Position numbers and translations under genes: made by a program
Assembly (NCBI GenBank): GCA_001939145.1
Contig: LSRX01000167.1
Span: forward strand, 715,416 to 779,415
From: Symbiodinium microadriaticum
Lineage: Eukaryota > Sar > Dinophyceae > Suessiales > Symbiodiniaceae
Length of the DNA stretch: 64,000 nucleotides
Direction: 5' to 3'
Notes under the pieces: model-generated
The model's database searches: none
Told to the model about the DNA's origin: nothing
What the model saw: only the letters and a program-made list of their open reading frames with translations
Part shown: piece by piece, positions 1 to 9,541 of the stretch
Layout of the letters: each line of letters starts with the position of its first letter
Position numbering within the stretch: the first letter of the stretch is position 1

Positions 1-110
1 CCCAGAGACTCCATTATCCCTTAATTAAGGAATATACCTTAAATTATAATAGGAGCCCTAAAAAGATTTAAGGAAGAATTCCTTAATTAAGGGATATTGG
101 AGTCTCTGGG
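1..110 (+). mobile_element. MITE family A, copy A1
   Basis: A 110 bp near-perfect inverted repeat. The arms read CCCAGAGACTCC with TTAATTAAGG further in, and the right end is their reverse complement. No coding capacity is visible. A second copy in the opposite orientation lies at 370-479, so the 259 bp between them is bracketed by inverted copies. The element starts at base 1 of the window, so its left flank is not visible. Confidence 0.85.
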
Positions 111-304
111 AAAGAGCCCCTTGCAAACACCCTCTACTACCCGAAACCCCCAAGCCGCTCAACCTGAGCCCTAAAACACTACGCCCTCAAACGACAACCC
201 TCGACAACCCTAAGCCCGGATGTGGGGCCTCAATGAGCAGAATCGGGCTCTATTCGTAATTACCCACTGAACACTAAGACTAAGACCCTAAACCCTAAAA
301 CCCA

Positions 305-367
305 TGCCGAGGCTGTCGACCCAGGTGGCGGTCATAGCTCCAACGCCGCCTTTCGGGGTGCCCGCGC
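305..367 (-). CDS. candidate exon, possibly end of a mitochondrial carrier
   Basis: On the minus strand a short frame reads SAGTPKGGVGAMTATWVDSL, which looks like coding sequence among heptamer repeats and ends exactly where element A2 begins (GGTAG just upstream could be the acceptor). The Gly/Ala-rich run followed by W could be the fifth helix of a mitochondrial carrier, fitting the carrier exons at 2566-3189. That assignment is inference; its phase does not join directly to the exon at 2566, so at least one exon would be missing between them. Confidence 0.3.
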
Positions 368-369
368 TA

Positions 370-479
370 CCCAGAGACTCCAATATCCCTTAATTAAGGA
401 AAACTTCCATAAATCTTATTAGGGCTCCTATTATAACTTAAGGTATATTCCTTAATTAAGGGATAATGGAGTCTCTGGG
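370..479 (-). mobile_element. MITE family A, copy A2
   Basis: A 110 bp inverted repeat with the same CCCAGAGACTCC ends as A1. Its reverse complement matches A1 almost throughout, including the asymmetric centre (AATAGGAGCCCTA). A1 and A2 therefore form an inverted pair. Confidence 0.85.
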
Positions 480-1620
480 CACTATGAGGACCCGAATCAT
501 AAGAGTAGCGCTTTCCGGTGTAGTATACTTTAAATGTTTTCAGGAACCCTGGGGAATGTTGGTAATTATTCCGGCCCCTAAAATATCTGGACAGTTCTGG
601 GGTTTCGAAAGTTAAGGTCAAAGGTACCTTCATTGGTCGTACAAGTGCCGGCTACTGACTCCCACGATCCTTTCAGTAGCCGCCTGAAGTCTAACATGAA
701 AGGTGTCGGTGTCGTAAATTTTGGAATGCCTTACTCAGGGCGTCTTATACTACCGTAGGCGTGGACATGGGACCCTAGAAACAAGAATCCTGCTGTTTCG
801 GAAACCCTAAACCCTAAAGCTTGTTACGGGTTTCGAAAAGTTCGAAAACTCGCGCTTCGTGAGGCCCGTGCCTCAAGTCTAGGGCAGAGGCCGGGGGTTT
901 AGGGTCGAATCAGGACGAGGAGGCCTTCTGGGTTTAGGGCTTAGGGAAGGCTAGGAGGCTTTAAGGCTTTAAGGGCTTAGGGTTTAGGGAGGGTTTAGGG
1001 AGGGCTATGAGGCTTTCAGGCTTCAGGAAGGGTTATGAGGCTTTCAGGGTTTGAGGAGGACTATGGTGCTTGAAGGGTTTAGGGTTTAATGAGGGTTTGG
1101 AGTTTAAGGGTTTAGGGATTAGTCCAGGCTTCTGGTCGAGGTTCCCCTTGGACATAGGTCCGGTTTAGGGTTTAGGCTTTAGGGTTTGGCTAATCCTGCG
1201 AAGGAGATCTGCAGAACAACCCCCCAATGCGGAGATTGAACATCTTCATGCCACAACCGAGGATCTACTGGGACTGACTGTTATAAAAGTCGGACCTGAT
1301 GCATAGGGGTAGCCAAAGCATATTCGGCAGCACGCAAACCGCTCCCTTCAGTATCGCTTTTCCATTAAACCGGATAGCTGAAACATAGAAACAGTATACC
1401 CAAGCCCCCAACCAAGTCCACAACCCTTAAGTGTCCCTACTCCCGCTGCAACGCAAATCAAAACAACATTCTTCAACAAAACACCAAAAACACAACCAAG
1501 CGCCTAAGCCCTACCACAACCGCCACCTTGCCACAGCGCGGTAGGATGCCTCGGAAGCATGGTATCTTTGGTTTAGGCTTGAGGGTTTAGGAGCCTTGAA
1601 GGAACACCTGGACCAACAAG
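480..1620. other. non-coding DNA with degenerate TTTAGGG tracts
   Basis: About 1.1 kb holding degenerate TTTAGGG heptamers, densest at 880-1180, and unique stretches (about 600-780 and 1200-1560) in which I recognise no gene. A short plus-strand frame near 1207-1280 is open but has no other support. Confidence 0.5.
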
Positions 1621-1630
1621 TGGTCCAAAC

Positions 1631-1727
1631 ACGATATAAATCCTGCAATACTCATAATAATGAATATACCATAATTCCCATAGTTTAGGGTCCTTAAGGT
1701 AATGCAGGATTTATATCAGCGACCGTA
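1631..1727 (+). mobile_element. MITE family B, copy B1 (degenerate)
   Basis: A copy of the most frequent element in the window. The consensus is about 105 bp with terminal inverted repeats GGTTGATGATATAAATCCTG and an asymmetric centre that contains one TTTAGGG heptamer (CATAGTTTAGGGTCCTTAAG). The left terminus of this copy has decayed. Confidence 0.75.
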
Positions 1728-2565
1728 GGAAGAACAAGGCACACAACTGGGGTTCACAAAGTTAGAAACACAGGGGCTTGTCTCAGAGGATATATGGCCT
1801 GGGCTACTATATTTACCCGGTACCCTAGATAGACACCGATCTTTCAATTAGGGCCTCTCCGGTCACACAGGTTTAAGCGGTTTAGAGTTCAGGGTCTGCG
1901 CGCTCATCCTTTGAGTGTCGTCCTGTCCCCTCGACCTCCCTAAAGAAGCTAAGGGAACACAACCCTAAACCCTAAACCCCTAAGTTTATAGGAGTTAGGA
2001 TTAGGGGGACCCTGGGGGATATAGACCCTCTCAACAAGGTCCCTTTCAAGAGAACCAGAAGTGTCCCCTTTAAGGGGTCTCCCTAATATTTTAGGGTTTA
2101 GGGCTTAGGGCTTCGGGTTTAGGAACATTAACATATCGAGATGTCCTGCACGCTCGACACGTCCCGACACAAATTGGACGTAGACTGACGGCGCAGGACA
2201 CTTCTCCTGACACCTGCCTGGTGCTCCCTGAGGAGTGACGGACGGTCGGAGCCTGTCGGCACTGCATCCGCTGGCGGTGATTTCTGAGGTTTGTGGTTTC
2301 AGGCCGTTTAGGGGTTTCGGGTTTAGGTCTTAGTGGGCTTAGGGTTTGTGGCTTCGGGTTCAGGTTTTGGGGCTTGGGGTTCGGGGGTCTTGGATCTCAG
2401 GCCGTGAGGGTGAGGGTTTTACGAAAAGGTGCCTGAGGCCCGGTCTCATACGGTTTAGGGTTTAGGGTTTAGATCGTTGAAGTCTGGTGACTACTACGCT
2501 GGGGGGGGGGGCACAAAAGCGCATGTAATTTGAATGCTCCAGTTGATGGTCGCTTGAAGTCCGAC

Positions 2566-3189
2566 CGTTCTTGCCATCTTTGGCTAACAGTGTTGAAATG
2601 CGTCGGAAGTACTCCCACCCACCTCCCTGGCAGCACCCTAAACCCCTAAACCCTAAATCNTAGCCCCCAATTGGCTGACCTATCAAAGCTGGTGTGTGTT
2701 GTATCTGTATGTAACACTATGTGTGTGTGTGTATATATATATATATATGTACACACACACACACACCTGACACTGATCGGCTACTTACTCAAACCTACTC
2801 AACTACTACAGAGGGGTTGTTAGGATTGAACCCTGAAGCCCTAAACCCTAAAAGCCCTGATGAAGCCCTGAACCCCCATGCCCTGGGCCGACCCTCAAGA
2901 GCCCTTGACCCGAAAAGCCCAGATTTAGGGTTTTAGGGCTTTTAGGGTTCTTAGGGATTTTAGGGTTTTTAGGGTGTTAGGGTTCAAGGGTTTTTTTGGG
3001 GGGGCTTTCGGGCTTTAGAGCTTTAGGGTTTTGGGTTTTAGGGTTTAGAGTTTTAGGGACTTTAGGGTTCAGGGGACCCGACAGGCCCTAAACCCCAAAG
3101 CCCCCAGGCAGTCCTAAGAGTAGCCTGCTTCGTGGTCTTCCAGGCATCGATGGGCATGAGGAAGAGGCGGAAGCCTAGCGGGTTCATCT
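2566..3189 (-). CDS. mitochondrial carrier family protein, second-half exons
   Basis: Two minus-strand exons in matching phase. Exon 3189-3125 reads NPLGFRLFLMPIDAWKTTKQ, with the carrier signature P-x-D-x-x-K (PIDAWK) that closes an odd-numbered helix. It follows a TTAG acceptor and ends at a CAG/GC donor. Exon 2626-2566 follows a CCAG acceptor in phase 0 and reads GGGWEYFRRISTLLAKDGKN, the matrix-side amphipathic stretch expected next, ending at a GT donor. Carriers move metabolites across the inner mitochondrial membrane; the substrate cannot be told. The exon at 3189 needs one leading base from an upstream exon, and the carrier exon at 38913 ends with exactly one base left over. Whether they form one gene is inference. 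Confidence 0.6.
2660..2660. other. single-N position
   Basis: One undetermined base between a CCCTAAA tract and unique sequence. Other single Ns in this window are flanked by duplicated sequence and look like assembly joins; I see no duplication beside this one. Confidence 0.6.
2719..2766. repeat. (GT)n(AT)n(AC)n microsatellite
   Basis: A run of GT, then AT, then AC dinucleotides. The order makes the whole tract self-complementary and able to form a hairpin. Confidence 0.9.
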
Positions 3190-3345
3190 CTAAGCGTTGA
3201 CCGGATGTAGCTTTTTTGTCTTGAGGGGTTTAGGGTTTAGGGTTTAGAAATTGACGGGTTTAGGGTTTAGGGTTCAGGGGTTTAGAGCTTAGGGTTTGTG
3301 GGGTTTGCAATTTAGGGTTTAGGGGTTTAGGGTTTAGGGTTTCCC
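2924..3345. repeat. degenerate TTTAGGG tract around the carrier exon
   Basis: Many TTTAGGG heptamers and variants (TTTTAGGG, TTCAGGG, TTAGGGAT) on both sides of the carrier exon at 3125-3189. They are interspersed heptamers in an intron and not a chromosome end. Confidence 0.85.
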
Positions 3346-4296
3346 GATGCCTATGGTTATGGCCCTGAGCTCTAAAACACATGAAATTTCATATTGTTCA
3401 ACAAACAACGAAAAGTAAACCTACCACTATCATCAGAACCATTGCTACTCTGTGTGCCGTGACTAGCTTGATACTTCATGCTACGGTGCTCTTACTATCG
3501 CCTTTACGACGGCATGCCCTGTGGTGCTACTATACAAGTGTAGAACCACTAAACCCTAACCCCCCTGAACCTGAAGCCCTAGCCATTAGGCTCTGGACTC
3601 GAGCATTGTAGCCGCAAGCTTGAATCCTGCCGAAACAGGTGTTCCCGAGAGCCGTGCCATACAGTTTTAGGTTTTGGAGCTTCGTGGCTTTGGGGTTTAG
3701 GGCTTAGGGTGTTAACCTACTAAACCCTAAGCCACAGACTGGACATCATACAACTTACGGCTTTCGGCATACGACTATCCTGGAACAAAGGATGGAACTC
3801 AGTAGGCACAGCACAGTCCCCAAAAAACCCTGATCTCACTCTGTTTTTTCTGTGCTTCCGGGCGTCGTCTGGAATGCGGTTCTGGGTTTAGGGTTGATAG
3901 GGTATCAGATACTTCTAAACCCTAAACCCTAAACTGCATTCCACAGATAATCTATGCGCGAGCGCTGTGCAGCCGCTTGCTGGCAGGGAGAGCCAAGACG
4001 GAAACCTGAGGGTCTTTCAGAACTAACTGGAACATGGGTGTGGTCTATCTCACCACGTAGTCTATAGAACCTACAGGGGAGATGCTTGTACTATCTATTC
4101 ATATTTAGGGTTTCAGGGCTTTCGCGGTTATTAGGCTTACCCTAAACCCCAAACCCCTAAAACCCTAAACCCTAAACCTCAAACCCCTAAAACCCTAAAC
4201 AGCTTTACGGTTTAACCCTTCGGCCTTATACTTTGCCTATAGCTGACAGGTATCGGGGGACTCCGGGAGGCAGGCGCTCCTTGAGGAAGTACCCTG
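3346..4296. other. non-coding DNA, heptamer-rich
   Basis: Unique stretches (3380-3640, 3740-3880, 3930-4080) separated by short CCCTAAA/TTTAGGG runs. Short open frames exist but none has recognisable motifs or convincing splice signals. Confidence 0.4.
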
Positions 4297-4410
4297 CCCA
4301 GAGACTCCAATATCCCTTAATTTAAGGAATATTCCTTAAATGACAGTAGGATCCCTGATATGATTTGCTGTATAGTCCTTGATTATTTAAGGGATATTGG
4401 AGTCTCCAGG
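4297..4410 (+). mobile_element. MITE family A, copy A3
   Basis: A diverged family A copy: CCCAGAGACTCC at the left, GGAGTCTCCAGG at the right, and TTAA-rich inner arms. The centre keeps the asymmetric GTAGGATCCCT segment. Confidence 0.8.
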
Positions 4411-4699
4411 CATACTGTGCTCATGTAGGCCTGCTTGCTGACCCCTCTCAGCCTCGACGTAACCTTCAGGTATATAAGAGGAACATCGAACACTCTATGC
4501 CCACATACCCTAAACAGCCCGAACAAAAAAAAAAGCTAAAAGCCCCTGAACCCTAAGCCTAAACCCCTAAACCCTACACTCTAAAACCCTAAAGCCCCTA
4601 AACCCCCAAACCCCCCCTAGACTCTTTCCCCCATACCCTTAGCGGCTCTGAACCCTGAAGCAGCCTAAAGCTCAACAAAGCTCCAGATTCCTTTGGTTC

Positions 4700-4742
4700 G
4701 GTTTTAGGGTTTAGGGTTTAGGGTTTAGGGTTTAGGGTTCAG
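4700..4742 (+). repeat. perfect TTTAGGG array
   Basis: Five tandem perfect TTTAGGG heptamers followed by a TTCAGGG variant, one of the longer perfect arrays here. Confidence 0.9.
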
Positions 4743-5178
4743 GGCTTCTCTCGAATTTCAGACGGTTTTTGGTTTAGGGTTTCTCTTGAGTCTCAGACGG
4801 TTTAGGGTTTAGGGTGTAGGGCTTTAGGGTTTTAGGGTTTAAGGTTTAGGGTTTCTCTTGCATCTCAGTGCTGCCTCAGTCGTCTCTATTGTAGTTCTTT
4901 TTGTGGGTTACCTTACAGGATCCTAAACATAAGGTTGGTCAAACCCTGGAAAGGAACTGCAATGGAGACTGTAGGTGTAGTGGTATCCTTGCTTAGGACA
5001 CCCGTCATGCATGATCTAGAAGATGTCCAAAACAGGAACAGAAAGGATCTGCAAGGGATCTATGGGGGTTCTAGAAGGGTTTATGGTATCCTCCATACCT
5101 TTCAACCCTGTACCCTCAACCTCTCATCTCACAACTCAGACCAAACAAAGACCGCGACAAACCCTAAACCTGGACTCA

Positions 5179-5286
5179 TATGGGTAGTTCTCTCAATTAG
5201 GGTCCCTTTTTGGGTCCCCAATATAGTACGGCGCCCTTACACAAAGGACCCTAAAGGGGGACTCTGATTTAGGGAAGTACCCACAT
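5179..5286 (+). mobile_element. MITE family D, copy D1
   Basis: About 108 bp with ends of the TGGGTAGTTCTCTAAATTAG type and their inverse. The inner part carries a GGTCCCTTTT motif and AATATAGTACGGCGCCC, shared with D2, D7 and D8. Confidence 0.75.
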
Positions 5287-5739
5287 ACCGTTAGCTCTCA
5301 TCAACAGGCTATACGGCTATACCATTGACCCCCAACCTCTCGCTGACTGCTTGCTCCCTCAACTAAGGAACCTTACTTGACATACTGAATATGGACCCTT
5401 TAATCAGGCATCCTGGAGTGAAGGAGATTGAGCTCTGTAGTCTATATACACACCCCTAAACCCCCATAACAACTTAACATGACACCCCTATGGCTCTNCT
5501 AAAAGCCCCTGAACCCTAAGCCTAAACCCCTAAACCCTACACTCTAAAACCCTAAAGCCCCTAAACCCCCAAACCCCCCCTAGACTCTTTCCCCCATACC
5601 CTTAGCGGCTCTGAACCCTGAAGCAGCCTAAAGCTCAACAAAGCTCCAGATTCCTTTGGTTCGGTTTTAGGGTTTAGGGTTTAGGGTTTAGGGTTTAGGG
5701 TTCAGGGCTTCTCTCGAATTTCAGACGGTTTTTGGGTTT

Positions 5740-6180
5740 AGGGTGTAGGGCTTTAGGGTTTTATGGGCTAAGGCTTCTTTCGGGAATTAGGAGTCAAAAG
5801 GCCTGAGAGGGTCTCTGTGACGCAGTCTTAAGGTTTAGCTTTCACTAGGGTTGTTTATTGAGGGGGTCAGTGTTTAGAGTTTAGAGTTTAGGGCTTAGAA
5901 GGTTCAGGGTCTTGCAGTTTCAGTGCCATCGCTATGGCCTAGGAAAAGGCGGCTATTTAAGCCTCAAGGGTGCGCAAAGTGTTAAACCTTGAACTCCCAA
6001 GCCCTAAAGCCAACAACTTCAACCTTAAATCCTAAAGCCTTAAACCCCCAAACCCTCAAGCCAACAACTTAAACCCCAAAATGGCCGAAGTGGTCCGGGA
6101 AAGCTTGGGAAAGCTCTTCGGCCGCATCGCTGCAGGCCGGGAGTTGGCAGTTGTGGATACATTCTCCTCTTGCTCTGTAG
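5740..6180. other. heptamer-rich DNA
   Basis: Degenerate TTTAGGG and CCCTAAA runs on both strands. A plus-strand frame opens at 6081 (MAEVVRESLGKLFGRIAAGR) and looks coding for about 30 codons before running into the tandem repeat at 6190. I cannot assign it. Confidence 0.35.
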
Positions 6181-6187
6181 ATGCTTA

Positions 6188-6350
6188 TCTACTTTTAGTC
6201 TTTTCTTTATTATTGTGGCATATATTATATAATAGTGTGTCTTCTCTTTCTTGCTCTGCTCCTGCTTATCTACTTTTAGTCTTTTCTTTATGTTGTGGGA
6301 TATATTCTATAGTAGTTTGTCTTTTCTTTATTGTTGTGGGATTTATTGTC
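6188..6350 (+). repeat. T-rich tandem repeat, about 2.5 units
   Basis: Units of roughly 60-95 bp beginning CTACTTTTAGTCTTTTCTTT and ending in GTGGGATATATT-like sequence follow each other directly. Confidence 0.8.
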
Positions 6351-6631
6351 ATCGTTTTGGCAGGGCCGGCCTGCGATCGGAGGCTCATGACTTCGTTATG
6401 GCATATAACGACCTGCAACAGTCGAACTTAACATGGCGTGGTCGGTGAGATGTATCATGTTTGAGATACGGGCCGGGAGCTGCTTCGGCTGGCTGTACAC
6501 GTTGCAACGCGCCCGCCAAATACAGTTTGAGATCTTTCTCAGACGTTGACTGACCCCTAAACTCTAAACCCTACGTATGATTATAAGCCCTAACCCTGAA
6601 CCCAAAACCAGAACCCAAACCCAGAAGCCTA

Positions 6632-6735
6632 GCCGGGCAGACGAGGCAACGCTTGGCAAGTGGCCTTCAAGCTGTCGCTGACGCGCATTGACAGGCGAGC
6701 CTGATGCAGCAGGAGCTACTACGACAGCCGAAACT
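6632..6735 (-). CDS. candidate exon, unknown protein
   Basis: A minus-strand frame reads VAPAASGSPVNARQRQLEGH and continues HLPSVASSARLG, between heptamer tracts. Its composition looks coding. No family recognised and no gene links found. Confidence 0.3.
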
Positions 6736-8317
6736 TTAGGGTTTAGGGTTTAGGGTTTGGGGTTTAGGGTTTGGGGTTTAGGGTTCGCGGTTTAGGGATG
6801 ACTATGCAAAAGCCCTCTCTAGTGTATCCATAGATACACAGACAGGAAACTGCACCTGTATATACATACACATATGTTAAATACATCTATTTAACATAAT
6901 ACACTATGAACACGACCGATACGATGTCGTAATACTTACAACGAGCAGACGATGACGACGACGACGACTAGCAATAGCAACCCTACGAATACCAATGAGC
7001 GTTCCTGGACCCTGAACCAACAACTCTGAAAGTCACTCTCTAGTTCAGCTCAACATCCAAAACCCAAAGCCGCAAACCGAAAACGAACTCAGAACCTTCA
7101 ATAGGGAAACTCGGAACAGAGCGTTGTAAAGATGCCGCTGCATTGCCACCAGCCCAGTACTCTCGGGACTGCCATGAAAGATGTGAAAGATATGAGTAAC
7201 AGGGCTTTGGGAAGGTCGGGTACACATATTATAATACATTTAAAGAAAGATTTTCTTGGAACAGCTGTGCTTAAATCTGAGTTTCACGAACCCTCTGAAA
7301 GTATGGTGTGGTCTGGAGGGCGTTGCCGTTACTGTCAAGAAAACATAGGTGTTTCAGGCTTCACAAAAACATCGTAGTATACCACGGACAATCGGAAGCG
7401 AGTTCTCAGCAAGTTCAGCACCGACTGGATCTCCCACGAAGAAAGAAGACACAGGACACCATTTCCGCGATAACGAAAGCAGAACCCTCGTGCATCTGCA
7501 CATATCTAGATATATACATATACATGTACATGTACCTGTGCACATAGGCATATATATGAGCCCGATATATGTGGGGTAAATTAAACCACGGCTGTATATT
7601 TACAACACTAAATGCTTAGTTAAATAGCATGTGGCTAAGTGGTACATTGCATAAACCCAACTCCAAAAAGTTCTGGACCCAGAGTTATATATGGTTTAAT
7701 ATCGAATTTCCATGTCTGTTCATAAGCTTGGCCTGGTGAACGGCATCCATACTTGAGGTGTCAACTATCTTATATGATTTCCTGTTCGTTGCCTTTCATG
7801 TAACCGGAAATGAATGGATATCATCAACAAGCATTAATCGAATCACAAGCAAGCGGGCGGGGACAGTATGTAATCTAACAGTTTGATCATGGTCATTCTG
7901 GTCATACATAATATTAATGGATGCTGCTGTTGATGTTGTGTTCGTATGAGAAAATTATTTTCCTGAGGTGCTCATTGAGTGTTGTCTAGCAACGCTTGTT
8001 GTATGTGTTGCATGCAATACCTGAACGTGAAGCTGTATATATTCTAGGTGTCTGTGTCTGTTGGTCTTCGTCGTTCCTTTGAGTTGGTCTTTGTCACTCC
8101 GTTGGTGCGAATATACTTCCAATCCTCCAACGGCAACATCAACTCCAAACCCCTAACCTGTTTACAAGCACTGTGACCACTAACAGCAAACGGCAACAGT
8201 AGCAACAACATCAACAATACCAGGAACAACAACAAAACCCGCAGTCAGCACAACGTTCGAAATAATACTAAATAAAATCACGTGAGTAATATGTCACTCC
8301 TTCATTCATACCTAGAT
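6736..8317. other. unique low-repeat stretch, no gene recognised
   Basis: This stretch is almost free of heptamers. It holds a short GAC triplet run (6954-6967), AT-rich palindromic tracts (6860-6900, 7500-7570) and short open frames on both strands (for example plus 7132-7377). I recognise no protein family or RNA gene. Confidence 0.4.
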
Positions 8318-8620
8318 GAAATAATTGAAATCGTGCCTGAATCCGGAGGTTTTCTCTTTCCAAGGTTAAGGCCCGATTTCAACTATTTCACTTAATTCAA
8401 ACACTTGGGGGGCCCCGAGAAATGAAGTAATTGAAATCCCTTCCTTGCTGGCATTGATCCAGCAAAACCCCACGATTTAAATGCTTGAAATAATTGAAAT
8501 CGGGGGCCATTTCAAGCATTCAATTACTCAAATCCGGACGTTTTCTCTCGATTAAGGGTCCGATTTCAATTATTTCAAACATTTAGGGGCCACGAGACTT
8601 GAAATGATTGAAATCAGCCT
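8318..8620. repeat. inverted-repeat cluster K
   Basis: The motif TGAAATAATTGAAATC and its complement GATTTCAATTATTTCA recur at least six times in alternating orientation with TTTTCTCT spacers, giving nested hairpins over 300 bp. Likely two or three copies of one inverted-repeat element. Confidence 0.7.
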
Positions 8621-8707
8621 CCCTGTTTTAATCTTTCAGTTTTTTCAATTCTATCTATTTAAGGGAAAAGAAACCAGGCGTCAAATATACCCTAAGGCGG
8701 CTTCTCT

Positions 8708-8772
8708 CATACATATATATGACCATATATATATATATATACACATACATATATATATATGTAGAGAGATGT
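8708..8772. repeat. (AT)n-rich microsatellite
   Basis: Alternating AT/TATA and ACATACAT dinucleotides, self-complementary. Confidence 0.85.
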
Positions 8773-8846
8773 ACATATACTTCTACAGATGCTTCTACAA
8801 ATGAATCCATACGGCACATGTCAAGGCCAGAAGAACACGAGAAGAA

Positions 8847-9014
8847 GCTGGGTTCTTGTTAAGAATTTAATGTACGTTACCACAATAGGGACCTATAAAA
8901 AGTAATATTGTTTCCTTATCATAGTAACTTAAATTAATATGGTTTTCTTATCATAGTAACTTTAGTTAATATTGTTTCCTTATTATAGTAACTTAAATTA
9001 AACCCCTTAACCAG
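8847..9014 (+). mobile_element. MITE family L, copy L3
   Basis: Starts GCTGGGTTCTTGTTAAG and ends TTAACCAGAGCCCA, matching the ends of L1 and L2. Its inside is expanded by three tandem units of about 35 bp (TTTCCTTATCATAGTAACTT). Confidence 0.65.
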
Positions 9015-9048
9015 AGCCCACAGAACGGGCCTCCTTGTTGCAGTCCAC

Positions 9049-9126
9049 CGTGCATTCTTCGACTCGTCGTCATGGCGGCTGGCGTCGGTCAAAAAAGCCT
9101 TCCCGGAGGCTTATCAAGGGCAGGGT
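9049..9126 (+). CDS. candidate plus-strand exon, unknown
   Basis: After a TTGTTGCAG acceptor the plus strand reads HRAFFDSSSWRLASVKKAFP and AYQGQ before heptamers begin. It looks coding but has no recognised family, and would run against the minus-strand genes around it. Confidence 0.3.
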
Positions 9127-9465
9127 TTAGGTTTGATGGTCGAGTTTAGGGTTCAGGGTTTAGGATTATAGGGCTTGGGGTCCTGGGTTTAGGGTTATAG
9201 GAAGTAGGTTCAGGGTAGGGGACCTATGGTTCTATCCAGTCGCGATTTTTTGGGGCTTTTGCAACCCCCCTGACCAGGGTACCTGTCGTGCCTACCTACT
9301 GCAACCCATGAGTGACTTGAGTGGGGCTGCGAAGTATCCAAGCTGTGCCCCTCAAACCCTACCGCCCAAAATCCTAAAACCTCTTTTGTCGCCCATCTTG
9401 AAACACCCTTATAGAAAACGCTCCTAAGCCCTCATAAACGCCTTATCCATGTTTTCGGCCTGTTC

Positions 9466-9541
9466 TCAGCCAACTTCCTCGGCGAGCACTTCGGCGGCGC
9501 GGATGCCGCTCCACCAAGCCCCATGCACCGTGGAGTAGTAC
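9466..9541 (-). CDS. amine oxidase last exon
   Basis: 76 nt. After GGAAG/G it reads YYSTVHGAWWSGIRAAEVLA, then EEVG and TGA. The motif T-V-H-G-A-x-x-S-G-x-R-A-A is the C-terminal FAD-contact signature of flavin amine oxidases. Element E1 ends only a few bases upstream of the acceptor. One base completes the AG left by the exon at 10375. Confidence 0.75.

Larger units (their letters stand above)
4535..5734. repeat. about 235 bp direct duplication next to a single N
   Basis: Sequence 4535-4770 (AAGCCCCTGAACCCTAAGCC, through the unique block around ACTCTTTCCCCCATACCC, into a TTTAGGG run) recurs almost unchanged at 5499-5734, and the second copy starts right after the single N at 5498. The near-identity and the N suggest a contig-join artefact more than a biological duplication. 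Confidence 0.8.

Noticed and set aside
4535..5734. 235 bp tandem duplication as a biological event
   Set aside because: The second copy starts at a single N, so an assembly join is the simpler reading.
6075..6090. Resemblance to the dinoflagellate spliced leader (GGCCATTTTGG on the minus strand)
   Set aside because: Only about ten bases match and the downstream part differs (GGGTTTAAG, not CTCAAG). No gene starts there.
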